DNA of 64,000 nt. It comes from Solicola gregarius (lineage in GTDB: Bacteria > Actinomycetota > Actinomycetes > Propionibacteriales > Nocardioidaceae). Position numbers and translations under genes: made by a program. The stretch is from positions 4,402,001 to 4,466,000 of the forward strand of contig NZ_CP094970.1 of assembly GCF_025790165.1 (NCBI RefSeq). Reading direction: 5' to 3'. A model generated the notes under the pieces. It saw only the letters and a list, made by a program, of their open reading frames with translations. It did no database searches and was not told the origin of the DNA. How positions within the stretch are numbered: the first letter of the stretch is position 1; every line of letters starts with the position of its first letter. Shown here in pieces: positions 48,995-58,434 of this stretch.

Positions 48995-51799
48995 TCAGAC
49001 GGTCGAGGGCTCCGGATCGTGCGGCAACCCCTCGATCAGTTCGTTCAGCTCGGCAAGGGTGACCCTCGACGTACCTTGTGACCCGACGTCTGTCAGGATC
49101 GCCGCCGCCCGCAACCAACACGGTCGCGCAGCTGCCGGCCGTCCCTGGTCGCGATGCATGACCCCCAGCTTGCGTAGCGCGTTGGCCTCATTGCTGCGCA
49201 GGTGAGCGGCCCGGTATCGCTCGATGGCCTCACCCAGCTGTCGCACAGCGTCGTCGGGGCGCCCGGAGTCGGCCAGCACGTCGGCGAGGTTGTCGAGGGC
49301 GACCGCAAGTCGATTGGGGTCGTCGATGGCCCGCAACACATCGACCGACTCGCGGGCGGCGCGTACGGACTCACCCAGTCGGCCGACCTGGCGGTAGAGA
49401 TCGGACAGGTTGAGCAACCCGGTGCCGAGCTGCAGCCGGTTGTCCGCGTCCCGCGCACGTTCGACGGCGTCCTGCAGCTCCTCGAGCGCGGCGTCACTAC
49501 GGCCGAGGCTTTGCAGCACGATCGCCACGTTGCCCTGGGCACACAGCTCGCCGCCGAGCTGTCCGGCAGCGGCGTGGAGCTCGCGGGACCGACGGACGCT
49601 GTCGAGTGCGGAGATGTTGTCGCCCGCCTCGTACTGGGCCTGCGCGAGACTGTTGGCGCAGTTCGCCTGTCCGGCCCGATCACCCAGCCGTCGTGCGCTC
49701 GCCTCGGCGCGCTCGAACAGCGCCGGTCCGTCGCGTCCGATGACCCCTTCGCTCGCGAGGAACGTGCTGAGAAGGGGCGCGAGATGGTGGCCGATCGGGT
49801 CGCCGTCGTCAATGCACGCGTGCACGATGGCTTGGAGGTATGCGATGTGGAGGTCGAACCACTCGTACGCCTCGGCTACGGAAGCGAAACTCCGTGGGAT
49901 CACACCGTCCTCGACCGGCGGCAGCTCGAGATCGAACGGATACGGTCGCCACGCGGCTCGAGCGTTGGCGGCGGAGTGCAGGAACCAGTTGCGTAGCCGA
50001 TGCTCGGCGGCTGAGCGCGCCTCGGCCGACTCTGTCGTGCGCACGATCTCCGAAGCCAGCTCGCGAATCAGGTCGTGGGTCTCGTAACGGTCGCCGCCGA
50101 CGTCGGTGAGCAGATGATGGTTCGCGAGGCGATCGAGCATCCGCGTGGCGTCGGACCGCTCGGCGCCGGCCAGCGCACTCGCCGCAGCGACCGGGATTCG
50201 CGGTGCCTCCCACAGGCCGAGGAGCCGGAACAGGCGAGCCGTCGGTTCATCGAGAGCCTCGTACGACCAGGCCAGTACCGCGCGTACGTTCGTGGCGGGG
50301 TCGTCGTCGTCGGTCGACAACGCGTCCATTACGCCGCGACCTCGGTCGATCTGCCCTCGGAGCTCGGCGATGGTGCTGAGGCTCGAACGGTCTACGCGCT
50401 CGGCCGCGACCGCGAGTGCGACCGGCAGGTGCCCACATAGGTCCGCGAGCTCCGCGAGCTCGTCCTCCGAGAGCCGGCCCGTGATCCGGCGGCGTAACAA
50501 CGCCGTGGACTCCGCGGCGGACATCCGCTCGACTGCCAACCGATGAACGCCGTCGCGAGCGGCCAAGGCACGCACCTGGCTCCGGCTCGTCACGAGCACT
50601 GTGCTCTGCCCACCGGGAAGGAGCGGACGCACGGACGCGGCGTCACGAGCGTTGTCGAGTACGACGAGCATCCGCCGGGAGGAGAGCTCCGTGCGCCAGA
50701 CCGCGGCGCGGTCGTCGACGTCGTACGGAACGTCACTGCCATGCACCCCGATGCCTCGCAGCAGCCTGTCGAGGGCCCATGTCGGGTCGATCGGAGCACC
50801 CGGCCCGTAACCCTGGAGGTTGAGGAACAGCTGCCCGTCGGGGAAGTCGCCCTTCACCCGGTGCGCCCAGCGGACCGCGAGCGTGGTCTTGCCGGAGCCC
50901 GGCGGACCATGGAGCGCGATCACGCATGGGTCCGCCGCCGCATCGCTGGAGGCGCGCTGCGCGTCAAGGTCGGCGAACAACTCGTCGCGGCCGACGAAGC
51001 CGGGCACATCCAGCGGCAGTTGCCGCGGGCACGGACCGGTCGTCGGCGGCTGCGAGGAAGCGACGGCGAGCGGCTCGTCGGTGCGGTTGAGCAGGTCCGC
51101 GTACACGGCCCGTAGCTCGGGGGAGGGATCGACGCCGAGCTCCTCGGCCAGCCGTTGACGCAACGACTCGTAGCGCGCCAACGCCTCGGCAGTCCGCCCC
51201 GATCGGTCGAGCGCGACCAGAAGCCGCAGCCACAAGGTCTCCCGCAACGGGAAATGCTGAACATGTCGGTTCAGCTCGATGAGTACATCACCCTCGTCGC
51301 CCGCCGCCAGGTCGAGGTCCACGCGGCGCTCGACCACCTGCAGGTACCGCTCGGTCCACACCGACACCTCATGGCGCTCGATCCACTCTGACGGGGGCTC
51401 GCCGAACGGCTCGCCGTGCCATCGACCGATCGCCTCGGCGAGGGCCGCACGCTCCGCCTCGTCGTCGTCGAGATCGGCTGCCGCCGCGACCGAGTCCGCG
51501 AACGCCATCAGGTCCACGGCCCCGCGCGGTACGTCCAGCCTGTATCCGAACGCATCGGTCGATATCGCCTCCTCGCCGACCACCCGCCGCAGCCGACCGA
51601 CGTATGTCTGCAGGCTGCCGCGTACGCGCTCGGGCGGCTCGTCGTCCCAGATGCCGTTGGCCAACGACTCCACGGACACCGTCTTGCCGGGTGTCAGTGC
51701 CAGTAGCGCGAGCAATGCGCGTACCCGGCGACCGGGAATCTCGACCGGCTCGCCGTCGCGTATCGCCTCAACCGCACCGATCAGCCGAACCTCGATCAT
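48995..51799 (-). CDS. AfsR/SARP-type regulator with NB-ARC and TPR domains (1)
   Basis: This is a 934-residue regulator. Residues 1-95 are an OmpR-type winged helix (VRLIGAVEAIRDGEPVEI..., GIWDDEPPERVRGSLQTYVGRLRR) and 96-240 the bacterial transcriptional activation domain. An NB-ARC/STAND ATPase with Walker A HGPPGSGKTTLA near residue 298 and VVLDNARD near the Walker B follows. TPR repeats fill residues about 690-900. AfsR-type proteins bind heptameric direct repeats and activate secondary metabolism or stress genes. It starts 6 bases after the stop of a second, similar regulator, which suggests a tandem duplication. Confidence 0.9.
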   Translation of the reverse strand: MIEVRLIGAVEAIRDGEPVEIPGRRVRALLALLALTPGKTVSVESLANGIWDDEPPERVRGSLQTYVGRLRRVVGEEAISTDAFGYRLDVPRGAVDLMAFADSVAAAADLDDDEAERAALAEAIGRWHGEPFGEPPSEWIERHEVSVWTERYLQVVERRVDLDLAAGDEGDVLIELNRHVQHFPLRETLWLRLLVALDRSGRTAEALARYESLRQRLAEELGVDPSPELRAVYADLLNRTDEPLAVASSQPPTTGPCPRQLPLDVPGFVGRDELFADLDAQRASSDAAADPCVIALHGPPGSGKTTLAVRWAHRVKGDFPDGQLFLNLQGYGPGAPIDPTWALDRLLRGIGVHGSDVPYDVDDRAAVWRTELSSRRMLVVLDNARDAASVRPLLPGGQSTVLVTSRSQVRALAARDGVHRLAVERMSAAESTALLRRRITGRLSEDELAELADLCGHLPVALAVAAERVDRSSLSTIAELRGQIDRGRGVMDALSTDDDDPATNVRAVLAWSYEALDEPTARLFRLLGLWEAPRIPVAAASALAGAERSDATRMLDRLANHHLLTDVGGDRYETHDLIRELASEIVRTTESAEARSAAEHRLRNWFLHSAANARAAWRPYPFDLELPPVEDGVIPRSFASVAEAYEWFDLHIAYLQAIVHACIDDGDPIGHHLAPLLSTFLASEGVIGRDGPALFERAEASARRLGDRAGQANCANSLAQAQYEAGDNISALDSVRRSRELHAAAGQLGGELCAQGNVAIVLQSLGRSDAALEELQDAVERARDADNRLQLGTGLLNLSDLYRQVGRLGESVRAARESVDVLRAIDDPNRLAVALDNLADVLADSGRPDDAVRQLGEAIERYRAAHLRSNEANALRKLGVMHRDQGRPAAARPCWLRAAAILTDVGSQGTSRVTLAELNELIEGLPHDPEPSTV

Positions 51800-51805
51800 C
51801 TCGGG

Positions 51806-54562
51806 TCAACCCATCGGCAGCGAGGTGAGCAGCTCCTGCAGTTCGCTGCGGCTCACGTCGAATGTGTCGTCGACACCGGCGTCCTCGAGGAGCCGGAGAG
51901 CGCGGTTCCAGCTGGCGCGCGCGTCATCGCGGCGGCCCGCGTCACGGTAGAGACCACCGAGTGTCCGCAACGTAGGGGCCTCGAAGGTGGCCGCGCCAAG
52001 ACGCCGCACCGCGTGCGCCGACTCCTCGTACGTCAGGATCGCCTCCTTGCCCCTTCCGTCGGCCGCTTGAGCCCCACCGAGGCGATCCAGGGCCGCCGCA
52101 AGCGCGCGGACGTTGCCCGACTCCCGCAGCTTCGCGACCGCGGCGGCCGCCGCGTGCCGGGCATCGTCGGTGCGTCCGAGCGCCAGATACACATCGGCTA
52201 CGTCGGCCAGACCCATCGCGTACGTCAGCGTCAAGCCCTGCTCGCGGGCGTCGTCGATCACCTGCTCATAGGCCGCCACCGCCTCGTCGAGCCGGTCGAG
52301 CCTGAACAGCGTGAGCGCGATGTTCGTTTCGGCCTTGAGCACGCCGCTCGGCTCTCCGGCTTGCACGTAGAGGTCGCGCGTCCTGCGGGCACAGGTGAGC
52401 GCGTCGTCGTACTCGCGGCGCTCGGAGTGCACCGCACCGCGACAGCTCGCGCATTCGGCCTCGCCCAGCAGGTCACCGGCGGCACGGGCGTTGGCCTCCG
52501 CCTGTTCGTACAACCCGCCCGCCGACGCCAGGCCGCTCTGGATGTTCAGGTAGAGGAAGAACTCGATCGCGAGCAGATAGCCGGTGGGATCCCCGGCCGC
52601 GTTGGCGTCGCCGATCACGGTCCGCAGGTAGCACGCGTGTCGCGAGAGCCACTCCGAAGCGTCGAGCTCGGACCGGAACTCCTGCGGCCTCACGCCTTCG
52701 AGGAGGTCGAGGTGGATCGGCTCCGATCGTGGCGGGCTGATCAGGTACGACGCGTTCCGCGTCGAATGCAGGCACCAGTTCCACAGGCGCTCCATCGCTT
52801 CCGCGTTGACCCTCTCCGGCATCGTCGACACGCCCAGCTCGACCGCCAGGTCGCGGAGCAGGTCGTGGCACTCGTACCAGCCCGATCCGAGTGACATCAG
52901 CAGGTTCTGGCCGACGAGCCGGTCGAGCCGGCGCTCGGCCTCCCGTAGGTCGATGCCCGCGAGCGCCGCGACAGCGGCCGCCGTGACCTGCGGGTCCTCG
53001 TACATGCCGACCGCCCGGAACGCCTGCGCGGTCGGCTCGTCGAGCGCGCGGTACGACGACTCGAGCACGGTGCGCACGTTCGTGAGCGGGTCGTCGTCGC
53101 TCGTGCTCAGCGCCGGAAGTCGCTGCTGCCGGTCGCGGAGCTGCGCATTGAGGTCGTCGATTCGGCCGTTACCACTGCGCTCGACCCGTTCGGCGGCCAC
53201 CGCGAGCGCGATCGGCAGGTGACCGCAGTGCTCGGCGAGCTCCGTGAGATCCGCGCGTGACGGTCCGGGCCCGAGCCGCTCCTCGAGCAACCGGACCGAC
53301 TCGTCGGGCGACATCCGGCCGACAGCGATCCGCGTGGCGCCGTCGCGGATGACCAGGCTGCGAAGCTGACTACGGGTGGTCACCAGCGTCGTCGTGGCAC
53401 CGCCTGCGAGCAGCGGGCGTACCTGGGCATCGTCACGGGCATTGTCGAGAACCACGAGAACCCGCCGGTCGGCGAGCGTGGAACGGAGCAGTGCGCTACG
53501 TTCGTCGACGTCGGGAGGGATCTCGGTTGCCGCCGCGCCGACGCTGCGCAGCAGCATGTCGAGCGCCCCGCTCGATGTCACGGGCTCGCCCGGGCCGTAC
53601 CCGCGCAGATTGAGAAACAGCTGCCCGTCGGGGAATCGGTCGAGTCGGTCCTGCGCCCAGCTGGTCGCGACACTGGTCTTTCCCGAACCCGCCGGGCCGT
53701 GCAGCGCGATCACACCACCCGTACCCGCGGAACCGGCCGCCACCTGGTCCAGCTCCTGCAGCACGGCGTCCCTGCCGACGAATCCGCGGGGCCCGCCCGG
53801 TAGCTGGTGCGGGCGCACGGTGCGCGGCGCGGTCGGCGACGAGTCGCCGGCCTTGGTGAGCAGCGAGGCATGGACCGAGCGCAGCTCGGGTGACGGATCG
53901 ACGCCCAGATCCTCCGCGAGCTTCTTGCGCACCGACTCGTACCGGTCGAGCGCCTCGGCCGTCCGTCCTGCCGCGTCGAGCGCCGTGAGCAGGCGTACCC
54001 AGAGCGTCTCGCGCAGCGGATGGCGCTCCACATTGCGGTTCAGCTCGACGATGCAACTCGCGTAGTCACCTGACCGCAGATCCAGGTCGACCTTGCGCTC
54101 GACGGCCTGGAGGTAGCGCTCGGTCCAGGCGGGTACCTCGTGCCGCGCGATCCACTCCGACGGTGGTTCGCCGAACGGAGGGCTCGACCACTGCTCGAGG
54201 ATCTCGCCGAGTGCCGCGCGCTCCGCCTCGGGCTCGACCTCGGCGGCGGCATCGACGGCATCAACGAACGCGAGCAGGTCGACGGACGCACGGGGTACCT
54301 GGAGCACGTACCCGGGGCGCTGGGTCTCGATCAGGCTCTCACCGAGCACCCGGCGCAGCCGGCCGACGTACGTCTGCAGGCTGCCGCGTACGCGCTCGGG
54401 AGGTTCGTCGTCCCAGATGCCGCGGGCGAGCGTGTCGACGGCGACTGCCCGACCCGCCGACAGTGCGAGCAGCACCAGCAGGGCACGGACGCGCTTGCCC
54501 GGCAATGCGAGCGCCTCGCCGTCACGTACGGCCTCGACTGCGCCGACCAGGCGTATGTGCAC
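51806..54562 (-). CDS. AfsR/SARP-type regulator with NB-ARC and TPR domains (2)
   Basis: This is a 918-residue paralogue of the next gene in the same order of domains: winged helix (VHIRLVGAVEAVRDGEALAL), BTAD, NB-ARC with HGPAGSGKTSVA near residue 290 and LVVLDNARDDAQVRPLL, then TPR repeats. GTG 54562 is chosen by alignment with its paralogue and a strong GAAGGGGTGG site. GTG 54586 would add eight residues. It is divergent from an OtrA-like ribosomal protection gene, so a role in antibiotic response is plausible. The two copies may form a mixed complex. Confidence 0.9.
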   Translation of the reverse strand: MHIRLVGAVEAVRDGEALALPGKRVRALLVLLALSAGRAVAVDTLARGIWDDEPPERVRGSLQTYVGRLRRVLGESLIETQRPGYVLQVPRASVDLLAFVDAVDAAAEVEPEAERAALGEILEQWSSPPFGEPPSEWIARHEVPAWTERYLQAVERKVDLDLRSGDYASCIVELNRNVERHPLRETLWVRLLTALDAAGRTAEALDRYESVRKKLAEDLGVDPSPELRSVHASLLTKAGDSSPTAPRTVRPHQLPGGPRGFVGRDAVLQELDQVAAGSAGTGGVIALHGPAGSGKTSVATSWAQDRLDRFPDGQLFLNLRGYGPGEPVTSSGALDMLLRSVGAAATEIPPDVDERSALLRSTLADRRVLVVLDNARDDAQVRPLLAGGATTTLVTTRSQLRSLVIRDGATRIAVGRMSPDESVRLLEERLGPGPSRADLTELAEHCGHLPIALAVAAERVERSGNGRIDDLNAQLRDRQQRLPALSTSDDDPLTNVRTVLESSYRALDEPTAQAFRAVGMYEDPQVTAAAVAALAGIDLREAERRLDRLVGQNLLMSLGSGWYECHDLLRDLAVELGVSTMPERVNAEAMERLWNWCLHSTRNASYLISPPRSEPIHLDLLEGVRPQEFRSELDASEWLSRHACYLRTVIGDANAAGDPTGYLLAIEFFLYLNIQSGLASAGGLYEQAEANARAAGDLLGEAECASCRGAVHSERREYDDALTCARRTRDLYVQAGEPSGVLKAETNIALTLFRLDRLDEAVAAYEQVIDDAREQGLTLTYAMGLADVADVYLALGRTDDARHAAAAAVAKLRESGNVRALAAALDRLGGAQAADGRGKEAILTYEESAHAVRRLGAATFEAPTLRTLGGLYRDAGRRDDARASWNRALRLLEDAGVDDTFDVSRSELQELLTSLPMG

Positions 54563-54587
54563 CACAAGACCCACCCCTTCGGCCACA

Positions 54588-54593
54588 CGATAG
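54588..54593 (-). promoter_or_regulatory. -10 box of the tandem SARP operon
   Basis: TATCGT on the minus strand, about 25 bases before GTG 54562. Confidence 0.35.
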
Positions 54594-54615
54594 AAGCGAT
54601 TGGGACAGATGAACA

Positions 54616-54634
54616 GGAAGTATCACCGGAAGTA
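54616..54634. promoter_or_regulatory. Direct repeat GGAAGTA at the SARP promoter
   Basis: GGAAGTA occurs at 54616-54622 and 54628-54634, 12 bases apart, near the -35 position of the minus-strand promoter. SARP regulators bind heptamer direct repeats, usually 11 apart, so this is only suggestive. Confidence 0.3.
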
Positions 54635-54672
54635 AACGTCTAGACGGCGAAGATCCGGCCGAACTCGTGCGC

Positions 54673-54687
54673 ACAAATCGGTTGCTC
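54673..54687 (+). promoter_or_regulatory. WhiB7-like AT-rich element and -35 upstream of the otrA-like gene
   Basis: ACAAATCGGTTGCTC places an A/T-rich patch just before a TTG -35, the layout of WhiB7-dependent resistance promoters. The -10 expected after 17 bases is TGGGCT, which lacks the conserved A. Confidence 0.3.
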
Positions 54688-54744
54688 GCCGCGACGCGAC
54701 CTGCTGGGCTGTACCCGAGAACCACAGATCGACAGGAGATCCGG

Positions 54745-54855
54745 ATGCGCCCTCGCTTCATGTTCACCCAGCAGGTAATACCCGCCTATGCAGAGGACAT
54801 GAAGCGTTGTGGCAGCACTGAACCTTGGGATCGTGGCGCATGTCGACGCCGGTAA
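54745..54855 (+). CDS. Possible 36-residue leader peptide before the otrA-like gene
   Basis: ATG 54745 follows CAGGAGATCCGG and opens MRPRFMFTQQVIPAYAEDM..., ending at TAA 54853-54855. It overlaps the first 47 bases of the GTPase gene in another frame. Ribosomal protection and macrolide resistance genes often use such leader peptides for drug-induced attenuation. An incidental frame cannot be excluded. Confidence 0.4.
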   Translation: MRPRFMFTQQVIPAYAEDMKRCGSTEPWDRGACRRR

Positions 54856-56791
54856 GACCAGCCTGACCGAGCGGCTGCTGTACGCCGCCGGAGTCATCGA
54901 TCGCGTTGGGCGGGTCGACGACGGCACCACGCATACCGACACCCTCGCGCTCGAGAAGCAGCGCGGCATCACGATCAGGTCGGCCGTCGTCTCGTTCGAG
55001 ATCGATGGCCTGACGACCAACCTGATCGACACACCCGGTCACTCCGACTTCGTCGCCGAGGTCGAGCGAGTACTCGGCGTACTCGACGCGGCGGTGCTGG
55101 TCGTGTCCGCGGTCGAGGGCGTGCAGGCGCAGACCCGCGTGTTGATGCGGGTGCTCCGGCGACTGCGCATCCCGACCGTGATCTTCGTGAACAAGATCGA
55201 CCGCACAGGCGCCGCACCATCGAGGGTGCTCGCCGAGATCGCCGATCGGCTGACCCCCGACGTCGTGCCGATGGGCGTGGTGCGCGACGAGGGGACGCCG
55301 GGCGCATCGTTTCGTGCCTACGCCACGGACGACGGAGCCGGCGTGGCCGCCCTACTCGACAGCGTGACCCGCTTCGACGACGCGCTACTCGCGGAAGTCG
55401 TCGAGGACCCCGACGCGGTGACGGGCGAGCGGATTCGTACCGCGATCGCCATGCAGACGGCCCGATTAGGTGTCTGCCCCGTGTACTTCGGCTCGGCGGT
55501 GACCGGTGCCGGGACCGAAGCGCTGCATGCCGGGCTCGCGTCGCTGCACCCGACCGGCGACGACGACGCGGATGCCGATCTGTCGGCGACGGTGTTCAAG
55601 ATCGAACGCGGACCGGGGGGAGAGAAGCTCGTGTACGTACGCATCCGGGCAGGGACACTCCGCGTACGTGATCGCCTCACCCTGCCGGACGGCACGGAGC
55701 AGAAGATCACGGCGATCGACGTGTTCGGTAACGGCACCGCCGAGCGGGCGGGCGCAGCGGGCCAAGGACGCATCGCGCGGGTCACCGGCCTGACCGCTGC
55801 ACGCGTGGGTCACACCCTCGGTGCAGCATCGGCCGCTTCGCGACACCAGGCGTACTTCTCGCCGCCGTCGCTCGAGACGATCGTCGACCCCTGCCGGGCG
55901 GCGGACGCGGGAGCCCTGCACTCGGCACTCACCCAGCTCGCCGAACAGGACCCGCTGATCAACCTGCGCCGCGACGACCGCCGGCGGGAGACGTCGGTAT
56001 CCCTTTATGGCGAGGTCCAGAAGGAGGTCATCGCCGCGACGCTCGCCGCCGACTACGGCATCGACGTCACGTTTCGAGAGACCACGACGATCTGTGTCGA
56101 GCGCCCCAACGGATCGGGTGCCGCCGTCGAGTTCATCGATACCGAACCGAACCCGTTCCTGGCGACCGTCGGCCTGCGCGTCGACCCGGCGCCCGCCGGC
56201 ACGGGAGTGGAGTTCCGGCTGGGCGTCGAGCTCGGTTCCATGCCGCGCGCCTTCTTCACGGCCGTCGAGCGGTCGGTACGCGAGACGCTCGGGCAAGGGC
56301 TGTGCGGCTGGGAGGTCGTCGACTGCGTTGTGACGATGACGTATTCGGGCTACTGGGCGAGGCAGAGCCACGCGCATGGAACGTTCGACGCGAGCATGTC
56401 GAGTACTGCAGGTGACTTCCGCCTGCTCACGCCCCTGGTGCTGATCGATGCGCTGAAGATCGCCGGCACCCGCGTAGAGGAGCCGATCCATCGCTTCGAG
56501 CTCGAGGTGCCGCGCGACAACCTCGGCGGAGTTCTCGCGACCCTGCCACCGCTCGGCGGGGTCCCGCTCGAGACTCGCCCCGCGGGTTCCTCGTACCTGT
56601 TGGTCGGCGACGTGCCGGCCGCGCAGGTGCACCGGCTGCAGCTTCTCGTGCCGACGCTGACCAACGGCGAGGGGATGCTCGACACGGAGTTCGACCACTA
56701 CCGGCCGGTACGCGGCGATCCGCCGACTCGGCGACGTACGGACGACAACCCGCTCGACCGTCGGGAGTATCTCGCCCGCACCGGACGGTGA
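54809..56791 (+). CDS. OtrA/TetM-like ribosomal protection GTPase
   Basis: This is a 660-residue translational GTPase related to EF-G. G1 is IVAHVDAGKTSLTERL, G3 is LIDTPGHSDF and G4 is VNKID. The domain order, TTHTDTLALEKQRGITIRSA and the C-terminal YSGYWARQSHAHGTF are like OtrA and Tet(M), which dislodge tetracyclines from the ribosome. GTG 54809 gives MAALNLGIVAHVDAG. A chromosomal copy beside SARP regulators could give intrinsic tolerance or protect against a self-made antibiotic. The drug is not proven. Confidence 0.88.
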   Translation: MAALNLGIVAHVDAGKTSLTERLLYAAGVIDRVGRVDDGTTHTDTLALEKQRGITIRSAVVSFEIDGLTTNLIDTPGHSDFVAEVERVLGVLDAAVLVVSAVEGVQAQTRVLMRVLRRLRIPTVIFVNKIDRTGAAPSRVLAEIADRLTPDVVPMGVVRDEGTPGASFRAYATDDGAGVAALLDSVTRFDDALLAEVVEDPDAVTGERIRTAIAMQTARLGVCPVYFGSAVTGAGTEALHAGLASLHPTGDDDADADLSATVFKIERGPGGEKLVYVRIRAGTLRVRDRLTLPDGTEQKITAIDVFGNGTAERAGAAGQGRIARVTGLTAARVGHTLGAASAASRHQAYFSPPSLETIVDPCRAADAGALHSALTQLAEQDPLINLRRDDRRRETSVSLYGEVQKEVIAATLAADYGIDVTFRETTTICVERPNGSGAAVEFIDTEPNPFLATVGLRVDPAPAGTGVEFRLGVELGSMPRAFFTAVERSVRETLGQGLCGWEVVDCVVTMTYSGYWARQSHAHGTFDASMSSTAGDFRLLTPLVLIDALKIAGTRVEEPIHRFELEVPRDNLGGVLATLPPLGGVPLETRPAGSSYLLVGDVPAAQVHRLQLLVPTLTNGEGMLDTEFDHYRPVRGDPPTRRRTDDNPLDRREYLARTGR

Positions 56792-56815
56792 CGGGGCCGT
56801 GTCAGCCGCGCACGC

Positions 56816-56821
56816 TAGCGT
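56816..56821 (+). promoter_or_regulatory. -10 box of the DinB-like gene
   Basis: TAGCGT, seven bases, then ATG 56829. Confidence 0.45.
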
Positions 56822-56828
56822 CCCGCCC

Positions 56829-57404
56829 ATGGGACATGACGCGATCTCTACCGACCTGCAGCACTACCTGAGACAGTCGCGCGAGGGCCTCCTGCGGGCG
56901 CTCGACGGACTCGGTGAGTACGACGTACGAAAGCCGATGACCCCGAGTGGCACGAACCTGCTCGGCCTGGTCAAACACCTGACCGATGTCGAGGCGAGCT
57001 ACCTCGGCGCCTGCATCGGCCGCCCCGCTCCCGTGACGCTGCCGTGGGTCGAAGACGGCTCGATCTGGGACGGGGCAGACATGTGGGCGCGGTCCGACGA
57101 GTCGCGCGACTACCTGGTCGGGCTCTATCGAGCCGCAGCAGCACATTCCGACGCCTCGATCGAGGAGGTGGATCTCGGCGCTCCCGCGTACGTCGACTGG
57201 TGGCGGGAGGGACGGCGCGAGACGACCTTCGGCCACCTGCTCGTACGCGTGGTCGCCGAGACCGCCCAACATGCGGGGCACGCGGACATCCTGCGGGAGA
57301 GCATCGACGGGCGCGGCGGCCGCGACCATGACGACGTCGGAGACGACGCGTACTGGGTCGCTTATCTCGCCAAGATCCAGTCGGCCGCCGACGCGTTCCG
57401 GTAG
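56829..57404 (+). CDS. DinB-family (DUF664) protein
   Basis: This is a 191-residue helical protein. LQHYLRQSREGLLRALDGLGEYDVRKPMTPSGTNLLGLVKHLTDVEASYLGACIGR and the C-terminal TAQHAGHADILRESIDGR match the DUF664 branch of the DinB/YfiT four-helix bundle. Metal-binding histidines are in VKHLTDVE and QHAGHADI. Such enzymes often use mycothiol as cofactor for S-transfer or detoxification in actinobacteria. ATG 56829 follows a TAGCGT box. The substrate is unknown. Confidence 0.88.
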   Translation: MGHDAISTDLQHYLRQSREGLLRALDGLGEYDVRKPMTPSGTNLLGLVKHLTDVEASYLGACIGRPAPVTLPWVEDGSIWDGADMWARSDESRDYLVGLYRAAAAHSDASIEEVDLGAPAYVDWWREGRRETTFGHLLVRVVAETAQHAGHADILRESIDGRGGRDHDDVGDDAYWVAYLAKIQSAADAFR

Positions 57405-57441
57405 GTCCGCTCGCTCATCGGGCGTCGGCGGGGAGCCGGGC

Positions 57442-58374
57442 CTACCTACGTCCCGGCAGGCCGCCGTCGAGCAGCACGCGAATCCGTCCTGCTGCCTGGT
57501 CGGCGACGGAATGGCCGATGGGCCGGGTCACCAGCGACGTCAGCGCGAACATGTCGAGAACGATGCCGACGAACTCCCAGCGAGCTGCGTCCTCGGGTGC
57601 CATGCCCTCGGCGTACTCGGCGCGAAACCCTTCGACGTACGCGGGCGGGTACTCGTCGGCGAAGCGCAACATGTTGGCGGCGTCGGCGTAGGGACATCCG
57701 GCGTACGCGAACTCCCAGTCGAGCACCGACGCGACCCGCCAGCCGTCAGCGGCGGGCGCCACGAGGATGTTCTTGGGGTTGAAGTCCGAGTGCACCAGTT
57801 GGGCATCCGAGTCGACCTCGGTGAGCGCGGGAGCGTGGGCCGCACAGAGCTTCGCCCAGGCGCGACGATGCTCACGGTTCAGCCGTTCGTCAGGCGTCGC
57901 GGCCATACACTCGGCGGCGAACTCCGCGAGCTGCTCCGACCACGGTCGCTCCGCGCGTACGTGGAGCGCAGGGTCGGCGAAGAACCCCGGCCGCGAGGCG
58001 ATCGTCAACGACCCGATCCGCCGAGCGACGCGTGCGACGTCTGAGCCGAGCGTCCGAAGGCCGTCGGCATCGGGGTCGGCCAGCAGATCGTCGAGCATCC
58101 GCCCGTCGATGTAGTCGATGACCATGAACGGACGCACGTCGCCGACCGCGGACTCCTGCACGACACGCACCGGCGGAACCGGCGCCAGTTCGGTCCCGCG
58201 CTCCATCACGGCCGCCTCGACCCCGGGAGCACCACCACCCAGGCGTACGACCGCCCGGCCGCTCTCGAGAACGAGCGCCCAGGTCTCATGGGAGAAGCCG
58301 CCGGCCAGTTTGCGCGAGTCGACGATCGGCTCTCCGAGCGCGGCTTCGACTGCCTCGGTCTCTTCGGGGGTCAT
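57442..58374 (-). CDS. APH-family phosphotransferase
   Basis: This is a 310-residue kinase of the aminoglycoside/choline kinase fold. The catalytic loop is LVHSDFNPKNILV (Asp and Asn conserved) and VLDWEFAYAGCPYADAANML is the metal-binding DxD-like motif. The N-terminal lobe (GGFSHETWALVLESGRAVVRL) is of the usual type. It is related to macrolide or homoserine kinases, but the substrate is unknown. ATG 58374 starts MTPEETEAVEAALGE. It is divergent from the SRPBCC-ArsR operon, and two ArsR-type dyads lie between the starts. Confidence 0.85.
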   Translation of the reverse strand: MTPEETEAVEAALGEPIVDSRKLAGGFSHETWALVLESGRAVVRLGGGAPGVEAAVMERGTELAPVPPVRVVQESAVGDVRPFMVIDYIDGRMLDDLLADPDADGLRTLGSDVARVARRIGSLTIASRPGFFADPALHVRAERPWSEQLAEFAAECMAATPDERLNREHRRAWAKLCAAHAPALTEVDSDAQLVHSDFNPKNILVAPAADGWRVASVLDWEFAYAGCPYADAANMLRFADEYPPAYVEGFRAEYAEGMAPEDAARWEFVGIVLDMFALTSLVTRPIGHSVADQAAGRIRVLLDGGLPGRR

Positions 58375-58400
58375 GACGCACAGTCTTGCGGACCACGAAT

Positions 58401-58420
58401 GTGCAATCTGAGGGTTGCGC
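58401..58420. promoter_or_regulatory. Dyad operator 1 of the ArsR operon
   Basis: GTGCAATCTGAGGGTTGCGC, a near-copy of the dyad at 58435. It is a probable binding site of the ArsR-type repressor encoded in the operon. Confidence 0.55.
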
Positions 58421-58434
58421 GTTGATCGTCCCAC

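Noticed and set aside
48995-54562. Part of a secondary-metabolite gene cluster
   Set aside because: No synthase or tailoring genes flank the two SARP-type regulators in this window.
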